Source: Bacillus paramycoides (lineage in GTDB: Bacteria; Bacillota; Bacilli; Bacillales; Bacillaceae_G). Taken from it: a stretch of 64,000 nucleotides of DNA. Location: contig NZ_MAOI01000066.1 of the NCBI RefSeq assembly GCF_001884235.1, forward strand, positions 62,001 through 126,000, in the 5' to 3' direction. Shown one piece after another: positions 46,343 to 58,871 of this stretch. The position numbers and the translations under genes were made by a program. The notes under the pieces are model-generated. The model made no database searches. It saw nothing but the letters and a program-made list of their open reading frames with translations, and was not told where the DNA came from. Numbering within the stretch: position 1 is the stretch's first letter; each line of letters begins with the position of its first letter.

Positions 46343-48487
46343 ATGTCAAGATCTCAAGAAATTTCTAAGTGGTTTCGTAATTTACAACATTCGAAGAAAC
46401 TAAGTTGGATTTCTTACGTTTTATTAGGAGCAGTACTGTTTTTTGCACTTATGAATAATGTGAAACCAGAGCAATTAGATGTTGAAATATACTCTATTGC
46501 AAAAAAAACAATCCACTCTCCTATTAAAATTGAAGATAAAGTTACAACGGAAAAAAAGAAAAAAGATGCCGCTACAAAAGTTGAAGATCAGTATACATAT
46601 AGAAGTGAGCTTAAACAAAATAAAGTGGATATTGTTAATGATGTTTTTGCTAAGGTAGATGAAGTGGTGCAAGAGATTAAAGCCATTGGGCCAGATGAGC
46701 AAAAAAAGATTACTGATGCTGATAAAGTGGACAAGTTGAAAAAGAAATTACCCGTCGATTTAACAAAAGATTTATCTGATTCAAACTTACTGAACTTGAT
46801 TAACGCAGATTCAAGCCAATTGGTATTAGCGAAAGATGCAGCAGTCACAGCCATTAATAGTATAATGACTATGCATATTAAAATGGACGAATTGAAGGAC
46901 GCAAAAGAGCGGTATGTAAGTGAGATGAATAGTGTTAATGTCGATAGTGGTCTAAAAGAGGCTGTTAAGGCACTAGGGAAATATGCAATTTCAGCGAATT
47001 ATTTTTATGATCCGACTTTAACAAAAGAGAAGAGAAAAGCAGAGGAAGATTTAGTTGCACCTGTTTATATCCTTCAAGGACAAGTTCTTGTTAGGGAAGG
47101 AGAAACGATTTCAAGTGATATGTATAATCAGTTGAAATTAGTTGGGTTGCTAGAGAAAGGTAATACCTTCCAACCTTATGTTGGTTTGGCGGTGCTCATT
47201 TGTGTGTTGCTATACTTTATGCATAAGCAGTTTGAAGTATTTTTACAGCGAAAAAGAGAAGATAGGCCGTATGTCTTAGCATACATCACAATTCTGTCTA
47301 TCACGATTGTTTTAATGAAAATCATTAGTTTATTTCAAAAGCTTGAATATGCGGGGATTGCGTATGTGGTTCCGGTCGCGATGGGGACGATACTTGTAAA
47401 ATTAATGATTGGTGATCGATTTGTATTTTTAACAAGTATGATTTTTTCTGTGTGTGGAAGTATTATGTTTAATGAAGGTGTAACGAGTACGCTGAATTAT
47501 AGTGTAGGTATTTATGTTTTATTAAGTTCATTATCGGTTAGCATCTTCTTGAGAGAAAAAAATCGTCGTACGATGATTTTACAAGCTGGTATACTCGTTT
47601 CTGTATTAAATGTAGTCGTATTGGCGGCTTTGCTACTATTGCGAAATGGGAACTTTTCGCCTCTTGAAATTGGTATGCAATTATTAATGGCTGCAGTTTC
47701 AGGGATTATCTCTTCTGTTCTAGCTATGGGGATTTTACCGTATTTAGAAAGTGGACTCGGAATTGTATCAAGTATGAAATTAATGGAACTTTCAAGTCCG
47801 AATCACCCGCTCCTGCGTAAAATTTTATTAGAAGCACCGGGTACGTATCACCATAGTGTAATGGTAGCGAATCTGTCTGAAGCTGCTTGTGAAGCGGTTG
47901 GAGCAAATGGAGTGTTAGCGCGTGTAGGGGCATATTATCATGATGTAGGAAAGACAGTACAACCGCAGTTTTTTATTGAAAACCAGATGGGAATTAAAAA
48001 CCCGCATGATAAATTAGATCCTGTAACGAGTAAAGATATTATCATTGCTCATGTAACTGATGGGGTGAGGATGTTGGAAGAGTATCATATTCCTCAAGAA
48101 ATTGTTGATATTGCCGGACAGCATCACGGTACAACGTTGCTTAAATATTTTTACTATAAAGCGATTAAAGAGGATAAAGAGAAATATAAGGAAGAGATGT
48201 TCCGCTATCCAGGATCAAAAGCGACATCTAAAGAGTCGGCAATTGTTGGTATTGCTGATAGTGTAGAAGCGGCGGTACGTTCGATGAATCATCCAACGCC
48301 AGATCAAATTAATAATTTAGTGCAAAGTATTATTAGAGATCGTTTGCAAGATGGGCAATTTAGTGAATGTGATTTGACATTTAAAGAATTACAAATTGTT
48401 GGTAAAACGTTATGTGAAACACTAAATGGTATTTTCCATTCTCGTATTACATATCCGGAACTGCCGGAAGAAAAGGAGAAAGAATGA
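46343..48487 (+). CDS. pgpH: Membrane HD-domain c-di-AMP phosphodiesterase PgpH (YqfF)
   Basis: PgpH hydrolyses cyclic di-AMP to pApA. The 714-residue protein has one N-terminal helix (about 22-38), an extracellular 7TMR-HD domain (about 40-285), a bundle of seven helices (about 290-480) and a cytoplasmic HD domain with YYHDVGKT and HHGTT. GGAGAGGAG lies upstream of ATG 46343, but about 18 bases away; AAGG is nearer. Its stop overlaps ybeY (ATGA). Confidence 0.94.
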   Translation: MSRSQEISKWFRNLQHSKKLSWISYVLLGAVLFFALMNNVKPEQLDVEIYSIAKKTIHSPIKIEDKVTTEKKKKDAATKVEDQYTYRSELKQNKVDIVNDVFAKVDEVVQEIKAIGPDEQKKITDADKVDKLKKKLPVDLTKDLSDSNLLNLINADSSQLVLAKDAAVTAINSIMTMHIKMDELKDAKERYVSEMNSVNVDSGLKEAVKALGKYAISANYFYDPTLTKEKRKAEEDLVAPVYILQGQVLVREGETISSDMYNQLKLVGLLEKGNTFQPYVGLAVLICVLLYFMHKQFEVFLQRKREDRPYVLAYITILSITIVLMKIISLFQKLEYAGIAYVVPVAMGTILVKLMIGDRFVFLTSMIFSVCGSIMFNEGVTSTLNYSVGIYVLLSSLSVSIFLREKNRRTMILQAGILVSVLNVVVLAALLLLRNGNFSPLEIGMQLLMAAVSGIISSVLAMGILPYLESGLGIVSSMKLMELSSPNHPLLRKILLEAPGTYHHSVMVANLSEAACEAVGANGVLARVGAYYHDVGKTVQPQFFIENQMGIKNPHDKLDPVTSKDIIIAHVTDGVRMLEEYHIPQEIVDIAGQHHGTTLLKYFYYKAIKEDKEKYKEEMFRYPGSKATSKESAIVGIADSVEAAVRSMNHPTPDQINNLVQSIIRDRLQDGQFSECDLTFKELQIVGKTLCETLNGIFHSRITYPELPEEKEKE

Positions 48488-48954
48488 GTTTATTAATTGA
48501 TTTTATTGATGAAACAGAAGAAGTGAAAGACGAATATATAAGTTTGATTCGAGGATTGGTAGAGAAAGCAGCCCAAATGGAAAATATAGAAGAAGGAACG
48601 GAATTATCGGTTACGTTTGTAGATAATGAACGTATTCGCGAAATTAACCGTGACTACCGAGATAAGGATCAGCCTACAGACGTTATTTCTTTTGCAATGG
48701 AAGAAATGGGAGAAGGCGAAATGGAAATCGTCGGTGCAGAGATGCCACGTATGTTAGGGGATCTTATTATTTCTATTCCAAGAGCAAAAGAACAAGCTGA
48801 GGAATATGGACATTCTTTTGATCGTGAACTCGGGTTTTTAGCGTTACATGGCTTTTTACATTTGCTTGGTTATGATCACATGACAGAAGAGGATGAAAAA
48901 GAAATGTTTGGAAGACAAAAAGAAATTTTAGAGGCATTTGGATTAGGACGATGA
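48484..48954 (+). CDS. ybeY: Endoribonuclease YbeY (16S rRNA maturation)
   Basis: This metal-dependent RNase acts in 16S rRNA 3'-end processing and ribosome quality control. The zinc site is [11 protein letters not shown] near the C-terminus, with a conserved Arg/Asp region ([16 protein letters not shown]). 156 residues is normal. It is translationally coupled to pgpH before it and dgkA after it, each by ATGA-type overlaps. Confidence 0.96.
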   Translation: MSLLIDFIDETEEVKDEYISLIRGLVEKAAQMENIEEGTELSVTFVDNERIREINRDYRDKDQPTDVISFAMEEMGEGEMEIVGAEMPRMLGDLIISIPRAKEQAEEYGHSFDRELGFLALHGFLHLLGYDHMTEEDEKEMFGRQKEILEAFGLGR

Positions 48955-49304
48955 AAAAAGGAAAACTTATAAATAGTTTTGGATATGCTATAGCTGGCAT
49001 GTACTTTTGTCTTCGTCATGAACGAAATATGAAAATTCACTATTTGGCCGCAGTCATTGTTATATGCTGCGGCTTTTATTTCCATATTACAAAAACAGAA
49101 TGGATCATATTACTTATTGTGATTGGGATTGTAATAAGTTTAGAGATGGTGAATACGGCTATTGAAAAAACAGTAGACTTAGCAACCGCTGATATTCATC
49201 CGTTTGCAAAAATTGCAAAGGATGTTGCAGCGGGAGCGGTTTTATTGTTTGCAATTATAGCTGTTGTAATTGGTGCTATTATCTTTTTACCGTATATGGT
49301 ATAG
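48951..49304 (+). CDS. dgkA: Undecaprenol/diacylglycerol kinase
   Basis: The 117-residue integral membrane protein has three helices and the active-site motif [13 protein letters not shown] that binds ATP-Mg. In Gram-positive bacteria this enzyme phosphorylates undecaprenol, supplying the lipid carrier for cell-wall synthesis. It overlaps ybeY by 4 bases. A CCAAAGCTT/AAGCTTTGG hairpin (49313-49335), without T-run, follows before cdd. Confidence 0.94.
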   Translation: MKKGKLINSFGYAIAGMYFCLRHERNMKIHYLAAVIVICCGFYFHITKTEWIILLIVIGIVISLEMVNTAIEKTVDLATADIHPFAKIAKDVAAGAVLLFAIIAVVIGAIIFLPYMV

Positions 49305-49359
49305 TTGGCATTCCAAAGCTTTTATTAAGCTTTGGGAGCGCCGTGAAGGCCTTTAATGA

Positions 49360-50701
<1,342 letters not shown>

Positions 50702-50718
50702 TATGAAGTAAAGTTGTG

Positions 50719-50760
50719 ATCAGTGGATGTTTTGTTCATCCACTGATTATTGGTTTTCAT
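50719..50760 (+). terminator. Probable terminator after era
   Basis: ATCAGTGGATG (50719-50729) pairs with CATCCACTGAT (50738-50748); only a weak T-run follows. Confidence 0.6.
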
Positions 50761-50877
50761 AAACCTTGATAAATTAGGAAAAATTTTTCTCACATGAAAA
50801 TGAACAAAATGGGTCAATTTAATAACAACAAAAGAAATTGGTTTATAGGCTACGCTTATTGAGAAAGGTGGATTCTT

Positions 50878-51021
50878 ATGCTAGATTTTACCTGGAAGTT
50901 TTTCTCCAAAACAGGAAGCATTGAAACGTATTTGCTTTTGAAAGAAATGGAAAAAGACGTAAACGATGAGATGGATCAACATGAAGAGGAGTTAGCGCAT
51001 TTAGATTCTCCAATTTCTTGA
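50878..51021 (+). CDS. yqzL: YqzL family small protein
   Basis: The 47-residue product (MLDFTWKFFSKTGSIETYLL...) is the YqzL protein found between era and recO in bacilli. AAAGGTGG lies before ATG. It is acidic with an amphipathic helix and no membrane segment. Its function is unknown. Confidence 0.9.
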   Translation: MLDFTWKFFSKTGSIETYLLLKEMEKDVNDEMDQHEEELAHLDSPIS

Positions 51022-51054
51022 CCCGTTTTGTTCAAACCTTGGATGGTGACGAAC

Positions 51055-51801
51055 ATGTTTCAAAAAGTTGAGGGCATTGTTATCCGTACGACAGATTACG
51101 GAGAAACGAACAAGATTGTTACAATATTCTCACGGGAATTTGGTAAGGTAAGTGCAATGGCAAGAGGGGCGAAAAAACCGAAAAGTCGGTTAGCAGCTAT
51201 TTCGCAACTTATGACACATGGTCATTTTCTTATTCAAATGGGATCTGGACTTGGAACTTTGCAACAAGGCGAGATTATTTCATCTATGAAAGAAATTCGC
51301 GAGGATATATTTTTAACTGCTTATGCATCATTTATTATTGAATTAACTGATAAAGCAACAGAAGATAAGAAGCATAATCCGTATTTATTTGAAATGTTAT
51401 ATCAAACGTTGCATTATATGTGTGAGGGTGTTGACCCAGAAGTATTATCGTTAATTTATCAAACGAAAATGCTTCCGGTATTAGGGATGCGCCCGTATTT
51501 TGATACATGTGCTATTTGTCATCAAGCAACAGATTTTGTCGCCTTCTCTGTCCGAGAAGGTGGTTTTCTGTGCTCGCGTCATGCGGAGCAAGATCCGTAT
51601 CGTATCCCGGTGGGAGAGGCTGTTCATAAATTATTACGTCTCTTTTTTCACTTCGATCTACACCGGCTCGGTAATGTATCGGTGAAGGATAGTACAAAAA
51701 AACAAATGCGCACAGTATTGAATACATATTATGATGAATATTGTGGGATTTATTTGAAATCAAGGCGTTTCCTAGAACAACTTGATAAGTTTCAAATATA
51801 A
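51055..51801 (+). CDS. recO: DNA repair protein RecO
   Basis: RecO anneals DNA and loads RecA in the RecFOR pathway. The 248 residues have an N-terminal OB fold ([24 protein letters not shown]) and a helical part with a four-Cys zinc site ([10 protein letters not shown]...GGFLCSRH). I start at ATG 51055; the frame extends to 51028 without a ribosome site or similarity. In B. subtilis glyQS follow, but here ccpN does. Confidence 0.95.
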   Translation: MFQKVEGIVIRTTDYGETNKIVTIFSREFGKVSAMARGAKKPKSRLAAISQLMTHGHFLIQMGSGLGTLQQGEIISSMKEIREDIFLTAYASFIIELTDKATEDKKHNPYLFEMLYQTLHYMCEGVDPEVLSLIYQTKMLPVLGMRPYFDTCAICHQATDFVAFSVREGGFLCSRHAEQDPYRIPVGEAVHKLLRLFFHFDLHRLGNVSVKDSTKKQMRTVLNTYYDEYCGIYLKSRRFLEQLDKFQI

Positions 51802-51803
51802 TT

Positions 51804-51827
51804 AGGGCCGTATACGGTCCTTTTTAC
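51804..51827 (+). terminator. Terminator after recO
   Basis: AGGGCCGTATACGGTCCT is a near-perfect palindrome followed by TTTTT. Confidence 0.85.
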
Positions 51828-51904
51828 ATACTTTCTTTTTCGAATAGCATATTTAGTATATAATATTTAAGAGATAGTATAACTTTTTTCGTTGTGCATT
51901 AAAG

Positions 51905-52540
51905 GTGGTGATTATCATAGAGCTGAATAAACGGCAAGAACATATCATTCAGATTGTAAAAGATCACGGTCCTATTACAGGGGAGTCAATTGCTGCGCAA
52001 TTGGGTTTAACACGTGCAACGCTAAGACCAGACTTAGCAATTTTAACGATGGCTGGTTATTTAGAAGCGCGTCCACGCGTAGGTTATTTTTATACGGGTA
52101 AAACTGGGGGACAGCTATTATCTGAAGCTGTTAAGAAAATTAAAGTGCAAGATTATCAATCTAGGCCGGCTGTAATTGATAAAAATGTATCAGTATACGA
52201 TGCAATCTGTACTATGTTTCTAGAGGACGTTGGTACATTATTTGTTGTAGATCAATCTACTTTATTAGTTGGCGTTGTATCTCGTAAAGATTTATTGCGA
52301 GCTAGCTTAGGAAAGCAGGATTTAACCTCTCTTCCGGTTAATATTATCATGACAAGGATGCCAAACATTGCGATGTGTCGCAGGGAGGATTCTTTATATG
52401 ATATTGCGATGGAATTAATAGAAAGACAGATTGATGCGATGCCAGTTGTAAAGGATACGAAACAAGGTATAGAAGTGATTGGACGAATTACAAAAACAAA
52501 TATTACGCGTGCGTTTGTCAATTTAGTAAATAACGAATAA
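51905..52540 (+). CDS. ccpN: Repressor of gluconeogenic genes CcpN (HTH plus CBS domains)
   Basis: CcpN represses gapB and pckA on glycolytic carbon in B. subtilis. An N-terminal helix-turn-helix (LNKRQEHIIQIVKDHGPITGESIAAQLGLTRATLRPDL, shown here as its two halves in one domain) is followed by two CBS modules that bind nucleotides. The start is doubtful: GTG at 51905 and 51908 lie inside the AAAGGTGGTGAT ribosome site, and at the right distance only ATC or ATA codons occur. yqfL follows after 29 bases, as in B. subtilis. Confidence 0.9.
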   Translation: MVIIIELNKRQEHIIQIVKDHGPITGESIAAQLGLTRATLRPDLAILTMAGYLEARPRVGYFYTGKTGGQLLSEAVKKIKVQDYQSRPAVIDKNVSVYDAICTMFLEDVGTLFVVDQSTLLVGVVSRKDLLRASLGKQDLTSLPVNIIMTRMPNIAMCRREDSLYDIAMELIERQIDAMPVVKDTKQGIEVIGRITKTNITRAFVNLVNNE

Positions 52541-52560
52541 GTGTAATTTGTTTAAAGTGA

Positions 52561-53380
<820 letters not shown>

Positions 53381-53382
<2 letters not shown>

Positions 53383-53413
53383 CACATTTACCAAAGGTGA
53401 ATGTGCTTTTTTC
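53381..53413 (+). terminator. Terminator after ccpN-yqfL
   Basis: AGCACATT and AATGTGCT form a stem followed by TTTTTT. Confidence 0.88.
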
Positions 53414-53774
53414 GCTCGTGAGAAGTAGGTAGAGGAAGATGTGAAGTAGAGCATGAACTTTAGTCTTAGTAATAGAATATAGCGGAATGGTTATACTTAT
53501 ATTCTTCTGTTTTTTTTATTATGCTAACGGAACGAGTTTGTTATCTTTAAATGTAAGATGAAAATTAAAGGGATATGTAGCGTAGTTGAAGAAAATATAT
53601 TATAATAAAAAATTGTGATAAAAACCTATATTTTACGTTTAGACTTTAATTTTTCAGAATAAACTAGGGATAGGATTTGCGAAAAAGACATGTAATTACG
53701 TTAAATCGACAAAATCTAAACAAGAAAACGCACATTATGGAAGGATTCACAGAAGGGATGTAGAATACAGAAAT
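53414..53774. other. Gap before yqxD remnant
   Basis: No gene is visible. AGAATATAG (about 53471) can pair with TTATATTCT (about 53498), followed by a run of eight T, which looks like a second terminator. The rest is AT-rich, with no recognisable promoter. Confidence 0.45.
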
Positions 53775-54232
53775 ATGCAAAACATCAATAACATATTAGT
53801 TGATGCAGATGCGTGTCCCGTGAAGAATGAAATTGTGCAAGTTGAAACAAAATTTTATGTCGAAATTTTGTTTGTCGCATCTTATGCTCATCGTTCAAGA
53901 AAACAGCAAGGTATTGGGGTTATGTAGATTCTGAACAAGATGAAGTTGATTTTTATATTTATCAACATGCAAAAGTTACAGATCTCGTGATCACACAGAA
54001 TGTGGGTCTTGCTAGCCTTCTTGTAAAAAATGGAGTATTGGTATTGTCTCCAAGAGGTACATTTGTAACAGATGAGCAAATGGATACAATTTTATATAGT
54101 AGGTATGTATCTGCGAAGTTACGCAGGTAGGGGGCTTATACGAAAGGCCTAAAATCATTTGTACAACGTGATCGACAGCACTTTCTAATAAATTTAGAAA
54201 AAATATTGTCGAATTATAAAGGAATCTTTTAA
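53775..54232 (+). pseudogene. yqxD: Broken yqxD (UPF0178/YaiI family)
   Basis: The frame starts at ATG 53775 ([20 protein letters not shown]) and reads to ...YAHRSRKQQ, after which a one-base shift near 53911-53915 is needed to continue with [20 protein letters not shown]... VLVLSPRGTF. A TAG at 54128 (where CAG would give the family's RRQG-like end) then interrupts it, and the reading continues to TAA at 54232. Intact relatives are ~150-residue NYN/PIN-like proteins of unknown function that lie upstream of dnaG in bacilli. Two separate lesions show that the gene is dead here, barring sequence error. Confidence 0.88.
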
Positions 54233-54270
54233 TTTATATCGAATACAAAATACGACACGGAGATGGATTT

Positions 54271-56067
54271 ATGGGGAACAGAATTCCCGAAGAAGTTGTT
54301 GAACAGATTCGGACATCATCCGATATTGTAGAAGTTATTGGTGAGTATGTTCAACTTAGAAAGCAGGGGCGTAACTATTTCGGCCTTTGTCCATTTCATG
54401 GTGAGAACTCACCTTCATTCTCTGTTTCATCTGATAAGCAAATCTTTCATTGCTTCGGATGTGGAGAAGGTGGAAATGTATTTTCCTTTCTTATGAAAAT
54501 GGAAGGACTTGCTTTCACTGAGGCTGTTCAAAAGCTTGGTGAAAGAAATGGGATTACAATTGCAGAGTATACATCAGGGCAAGGACAACAAGAAGACATA
54601 TCTGATGACACTGTCATCATGCAACAGGCTCATGAGCTTTTGAAAAAGTATTATCATCATTTATTAGTAAATACAGAAGAGGGAAATGAAGCACTTTCGT
54701 ATTTATTAAAACGTGGTATTACAAAAGAGATGATTGAGAAATTTGAAATTGGTTATGCATCACCAGCTTGGGATGCAGCAACGAAAATTTTACAAAAAAG
54801 AGGTTTATCGCTATCTAGTATGGAACAAGCTGGCCTTCTTGTAAGAAGTGAGAAGGATGGCAGTCATTATGACCGCTTCCGCGGAAGGGTTATGTTTCCA
54901 ATCTATACTTTACAAGGTAAGGTGATAGCGTTTAGTGGAAGGGCGCTAGGAGATGATACTCCGAAATATTTAAATAGCCCTGAAACACCGATTTTTCACA
55001 AAAGTAAGCTGTTGTATAATTTCCACCAAGCAAGGCCATTTATTAGAAAACGTGGACAGGTTGTCCTATTTGAAGGTTATGCCGATGTGCTAGCCGCGGT
55101 AAAAAGTGGCGTGGAAGAAGCTGTTGCGACAATGGGGACGGCTTTAACTGAAGAACAAGCGAAACTTCTGCGACGTAACGTTGAAACTGTTGTTCTTTGC
55201 TATGATGGTGATAAAGCAGGGCGAGAAGCGACGATGAAAGCAGGGCAATTATTATTGCAAGTTGGTTGCCAAGTGAAAGTTACACCCTTGCCAGATAAGC
55301 TTGACCCTGATGAATATGTGCAACAATATGGAACAACGGCTTTTGAAAATCTTGTGAAATCAAGTATAAGTTTTGTTGGTTTCAAAATAAATTATTTGCG
55401 TTTAGGGAAAAATTTGCAAGATGAGTCTGGCAAAGAAGAATATGTGAAAAGTGTTTTAAAAGAGTTATCATTGTTACAGGATGCGATGCAGGCCGAGTCA
55501 TATTTAAAGTCATTATCGCAAGAATTTTCGTATTCAATGGAAACACTTTTGAATCAATTGCACCAATATCGCAAAGAACAAAAGGTACAGCAAAAACAAA
55601 TAAAGCAGGTTTCTAAGCCATCTCAAATTGTTCAAACGAAACCGAAGTTGACAGGTTTTGAAAGGGCAGAAAGAGAAATCATTTATCATATGTTGCAAAG
55701 TGCAGAAGTGGCAGTGCGTATGGAACCTCATATAGAAGATTTTTATACAGAAGAACATAAAGGGATTTTATATGAACTATACGCATATTATGAAAAGGGA
55801 AATGAACCCTCAGTCGGAACATTTTTAAGTTGGCTCTCTGATGAAAAATTGAAAAATATTATCACTGATATTTCGACGGATGAATTTATTAATCCAGAAT
55901 ACACAGAAGAAGCGTTACAAGGCCATTTGGAGGCGCTCAGACGTCACAAGGAAAAACTTGAAAAGATGGAAATTATCTTTAAAGTAAAACAAATGGAAAA
56001 AACAGATCCTGTAGAGGCTGCTAAATATTATGTAGCGTATTTACAAAATCAAAAAACAAGAAAATAG
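54271..56067 (+). CDS. dnaG: DNA primase
   Basis: DnaG makes RNA primers for replication. The 598 residues have an N-terminal CHC2 zinc finger (CPFHGENSPSFSVSS...HCFGCGEGG), the TOPRIM catalytic core (LFEGYADVLA, CYDGDKAG with metal-binding acids) and a C-terminal helicase-interaction domain. GGAG precedes ATG. It lies upstream of sigA as in the classical macromolecular synthesis operon; an extra sigma-A-like -10 (TATAAT, 56088-56093) lies between them. Confidence 0.97.
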   Translation: MGNRIPEEVVEQIRTSSDIVEVIGEYVQLRKQGRNYFGLCPFHGENSPSFSVSSDKQIFHCFGCGEGGNVFSFLMKMEGLAFTEAVQKLGERNGITIAEYTSGQGQQEDISDDTVIMQQAHELLKKYYHHLLVNTEEGNEALSYLLKRGITKEMIEKFEIGYASPAWDAATKILQKRGLSLSSMEQAGLLVRSEKDGSHYDRFRGRVMFPIYTLQGKVIAFSGRALGDDTPKYLNSPETPIFHKSKLLYNFHQARPFIRKRGQVVLFEGYADVLAAVKSGVEEAVATMGTALTEEQAKLLRRNVETVVLCYDGDKAGREATMKAGQLLLQVGCQVKVTPLPDKLDPDEYVQQYGTTAFENLVKSSISFVGFKINYLRLGKNLQDESGKEEYVKSVLKELSLLQDAMQAESYLKSLSQEFSYSMETLLNQLHQYRKEQKVQQKQIKQVSKPSQIVQTKPKLTGFERAEREIIYHMLQSAEVAVRMEPHIEDFYTEEHKGILYELYAYYEKGNEPSVGTFLSWLSDEKLKNIITDISTDEFINPEYTEEALQGHLEALRRHKEKLEKMEIIFKVKQMEKTDPVEAAKYYVAYLQNQKTRK

Positions 56068-56126
56068 CTTTTTCGATAAAATTTTAGTATAATGAATGTT
56101 TGTATCTCGCGTAAGGAGGGGAACAG

Positions 56127-57254
56127 ATGGCTGACAAACCAGCTCGTTCTAAACAAATTGAAACTGAAATGACCCTTGAGCAAGTGAAAGAACAACTCAC
56201 TGAGCTCGGAAAAAAACGTGGCGTTCTTACATATGAAGAGATTGCAGAACGCATGAATGGATTTGAAATTGAATCCGACCAAATGGATGAATATTATGAA
56301 TATTTAGGTGAACAAGGAATTGACTTAGTCGGTGACAATGACAACGACGAAGGTCCTAATAATCGCCAAATTACAAAAACGGAAGAAGAATTCGACCTCA
56401 ATGATTTAAGTGTGCCACCAGGTGTGAAAATCAATGATCCTGTTCGTATGTACTTAAAAGAAATTGGTCGCGTTGACTTACTATCCGCTGAAGAAGAAAT
56501 TCGACTTGCGACACGTATTGAAGAAGGCGATGAAGAAGCAAAACGCCGTCTTGCGGAAGCAAACTTACGTCTTGTAGTAAGTATTGCAAAGCGCTATGTG
56601 GGCCGCGGTATGCTTTTCTTAGACTTAATCCAAGAAGGTAATATGGGTCTAATTAAAGCGGTTGAAAAGTTCGATTATCGCAAAGGTTTTAAATTTAGTA
56701 CGTATGCGACTTGGTGGATTCGCCAAGCTATTACACGTGCGATTGCAGACCAAGCGCGAACAATTCGTATTCCAGTTCATATGGTTGAAACAATTAATAA
56801 GTTAATTCGTGTACAACGTCAATTATTACAAGATTTAGGACGCGAACCATCTCCTGAAGAGATTGGTGAAGAAATGGATCTTGCTCCAGAAAAAGTACGC
56901 GAAATCTTAAAAATTGCACAGGAGCCAGTTTCTCTTGAAACACCGATTGGTGAAGAAGACGACTCCCATTTAGGTGACTTTATTGAAGACCAAGAAGCAA
57001 CATCGCCTGCGGACCATGCAGCGTATGAATTGCTAAAAGAACAATTAGAAGATGTGTTAGATACACTAACAGATCGTGAAGAAAATGTTCTGCGTCTTCG
57101 TTTTGGTTTAGACGATGGACGAACTCGTACGCTTGAAGAAGTTGGGAAAGTATTCGGCGTAACGAGAGAACGTATTCGTCAAATTGAAGCAAAAGCACTT
57201 CGCAAATTAAGACATCCGAGCCGTAGTAAACGTCTTAAGGATTTCTTAGAATAG
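56127..57254 (+). CDS. sigA: Primary sigma factor SigA (RpoD)
   Basis: This is the housekeeping sigma factor of RNA polymerase. The 375 residues hold region 1.1 (short form), 1.2 ([11 protein letters not shown]), 2 ([21 protein letters not shown] and [15 protein letters not shown]), 3 and 4 ([21 protein letters not shown]). AAGGAGGGG precedes ATG. It is followed by a strong terminator. Confidence 0.98.
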   Translation: MADKPARSKQIETEMTLEQVKEQLTELGKKRGVLTYEEIAERMNGFEIESDQMDEYYEYLGEQGIDLVGDNDNDEGPNNRQITKTEEEFDLNDLSVPPGVKINDPVRMYLKEIGRVDLLSAEEEIRLATRIEEGDEEAKRRLAEANLRLVVSIAKRYVGRGMLFLDLIQEGNMGLIKAVEKFDYRKGFKFSTYATWWIRQAITRAIADQARTIRIPVHMVETINKLIRVQRQLLQDLGREPSPEEIGEEMDLAPEKVREILKIAQEPVSLETPIGEEDDSHLGDFIEDQEATSPADHAAYELLKEQLEDVLDTLTDREENVLRLRFGLDDGRTRTLEEVGKVFGVTRERIRQIEAKALRKLRHPSRSKRLKDFLE

Positions 57255-57263
57255 GTTATTTTT

Positions 57264-57299
57264 AAGTTTACTTCACGATTGTGAAGTAAACTTTTTTAT
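57264..57299 (+). terminator. Terminator after sigA
   Basis: AAGTTTACTTCAC (57264-57276) pairs perfectly with GTGAAGTAAACTT (57281-57293), then TTTTT. Confidence 0.93.
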
Positions 57300-57639
57300 T
57301 TTGTTAATTTTTGTTAAAATTTAGCTGTCAGCAACGATTACAATTTCTTGTAATTTATTTTACAGAATTGTCTTTTGATTTGCAAATGCTCATTTTTCGA
57401 TTTTTCGATTAATTTTGTTTATTCTATACAAAAAAATATGTAGAAAAGTGAAAAATATGATGAGAAACGTTAATATTTATCGAAATAATATGCGATATAA
57501 AAGTGAAAATCAATAAACTGAATTTATGGAATATTTTCAACAAGTAATAGTTTACTCTTTTCTGATAGAGCGTTTTCAAGTACAATGGAAATGACTGAAT
57601 CATCTAACTATTTAGGGGTATAGAGGGGGGAGAAGAGAT
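57300..57639. other. Intergenic stretch sigA-cccA
   Basis: No gene is visible. ATTACAA (57337-57343) and TTGTAAT (57348-57354) form a 7-4-7 inverted repeat that may be an operator. TACAAT near 57580 could be the cccA -10, but its -35 is weak. The rest is AT-rich. Confidence 0.4.
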
Positions 57640-57996
57640 ATGAAACGTAATCCGCTGATTCCGTTCGCTCTTATTGCAGCATTAGGTATTATCGTTATGT
57701 TTGTATTTTCATTTCAAGGGCTACATAAATCTAAAGAGTTAGCTGATGCAAAAAATGGCGGGAAACCAGCACAAACAGTATCAAAGCCAGAGGATATTGT
57801 GAAGCAAAGCTGTACGAGCTGTCATGGTGATCAGTTACAAGGAGCAGTAGGACCTAATTTACAAAAAATTGGTGGGAAACTTTCGAAAGATGAAATTAAA
57901 GAAATTCTTTCAAAAGGAAAAGGGAATATGCCACCAAATGTAGTTCCAGCTGATCAAGCAGCTAAAGTAGCTGATTGGTTATCGAAGAAAAAATAA
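57640..57996 (+). CDS. cccA: Membrane-anchored cytochrome c-550
   Basis: This small cytochrome passes electrons to the terminal oxidase on the outer face of the membrane. The 118 residues have one N-terminal helix (about 6-27), a polar linker and a class-I cytochrome c domain with haem site CTSCHG and axial Met in KGNMPPN. AGAGGGGGG lies before ATG. It is monocistronic and followed by a strong terminator. Confidence 0.95.
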   Translation: MKRNPLIPFALIAALGIIVMFVFSFQGLHKSKELADAKNGGKPAQTVSKPEDIVKQSCTSCHGDQLQGAVGPNLQKIGGKLSKDEIKEILSKGKGNMPPNVVPADQAAKVADWLSKKK

Positions 57997-58007
57997 AGTT
58001 TCGTATT

Positions 58008-58044
58008 ACAAGCCTTTTGCTTTTGTGCAAAAGGCTTGTTTTTC
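58008..58044 (+). terminator. Terminator after cccA
   Basis: ACAAGCCTTTTGC (58008-58020) pairs perfectly with GCAAAAGGCTTGT (58027-58039), followed by TTTTC. Confidence 0.93.
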
Positions 58045-58163
58045 TATACTTTCTAAAATACGATTAGTAATAGAGAATTGAAGTGTTGTTATGGACTTGC
58101 AACAACTACTATAAATTCATTATCATGGAGACAGACTGACAAGAGAAGGAGTAATGGAAATAC

Positions 58164-58871
58164 ATGAATGAAGTAAAGCTTTCAAAACGATTAGAAGAAG
58201 TTGTGCGGGAGATTCCGGTAGGATCTACAGTAGCTGATATTGGGTCGGATCATGCGTATTTACCGTGTTATACAATTATAAATAATATTGCTACAAAAGC
58301 AGTTGCAGGAGAAGTTGTAGATGGACCATTTCGCTCTGCACAAGCAACTGTAGCTGAAAATGGCTTGCAAGATAAAGTAGATGTTCGTAAAGGTAATGGG
58401 TTAGCTGTTATTACCCCAGGAGAAGTAGATGTTATTACGATTGCTGGTATGGGTGGAGCGTTAATTCGTGACATTTTAGAAAGTGGTAAAGAAAAATTAA
58501 AAGGTGTAACGCGTTTAATCTTACAGCCTAATATTGCTGCACATCATATTCGTGAATGGTTTATTGAGAATGGCTGGGAGCTTATCCATGAAAAAATCGT
58601 AAAAGAAGACGGGAAAATTTATGAGATTTTAGTCGGAGAGCGTGGAGATATCGCAGTACCTTACTCTGAACATAAACAAGCTGAATTATTTATGGGCCCA
58701 TTTTTAATAAAAGAAAAAAGTGAGGCTTTTGTTGAAAAGTGGGAAGGAGAATTGAAAAACTTCCAAAATATTTTAAAGCAGTTAGAGCGTGCAGCAGAGT
58801 CTGAAGAGACAAAAGTGAAGCGTGCAGAAGTAGAAGCGAAAATGAAAATGATAGGGGAGGTTTTATCATGA
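58164..58871 (+). CDS. trmK: tRNA (adenine22-N1)-methyltransferase TrmK
   Basis: TrmK methylates A22 in the D-loop of some tRNAs. The 235 residues start with a Rossmann fold (VADIGSDHAYLPCY motif I and AGEVVDGPF) and end in a coiled coil (about 180-235). AAGGAG precedes ATG. Its end overlaps yqfO by 4 bases, as in B. subtilis (yqfN-yqfO). Confidence 0.95.
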   Translation: MNEVKLSKRLEEVVREIPVGSTVADIGSDHAYLPCYTIINNIATKAVAGEVVDGPFRSAQATVAENGLQDKVDVRKGNGLAVITPGEVDVITIAGMGGALIRDILESGKEKLKGVTRLILQPNIAAHHIREWFIENGWELIHEKIVKEDGKIYEILVGERGDIAVPYSEHKQAELFMGPFLIKEKSEAFVEKWEGELKNFQNILKQLERAAESEETKVKRAEVEAKMKMIGEVLS

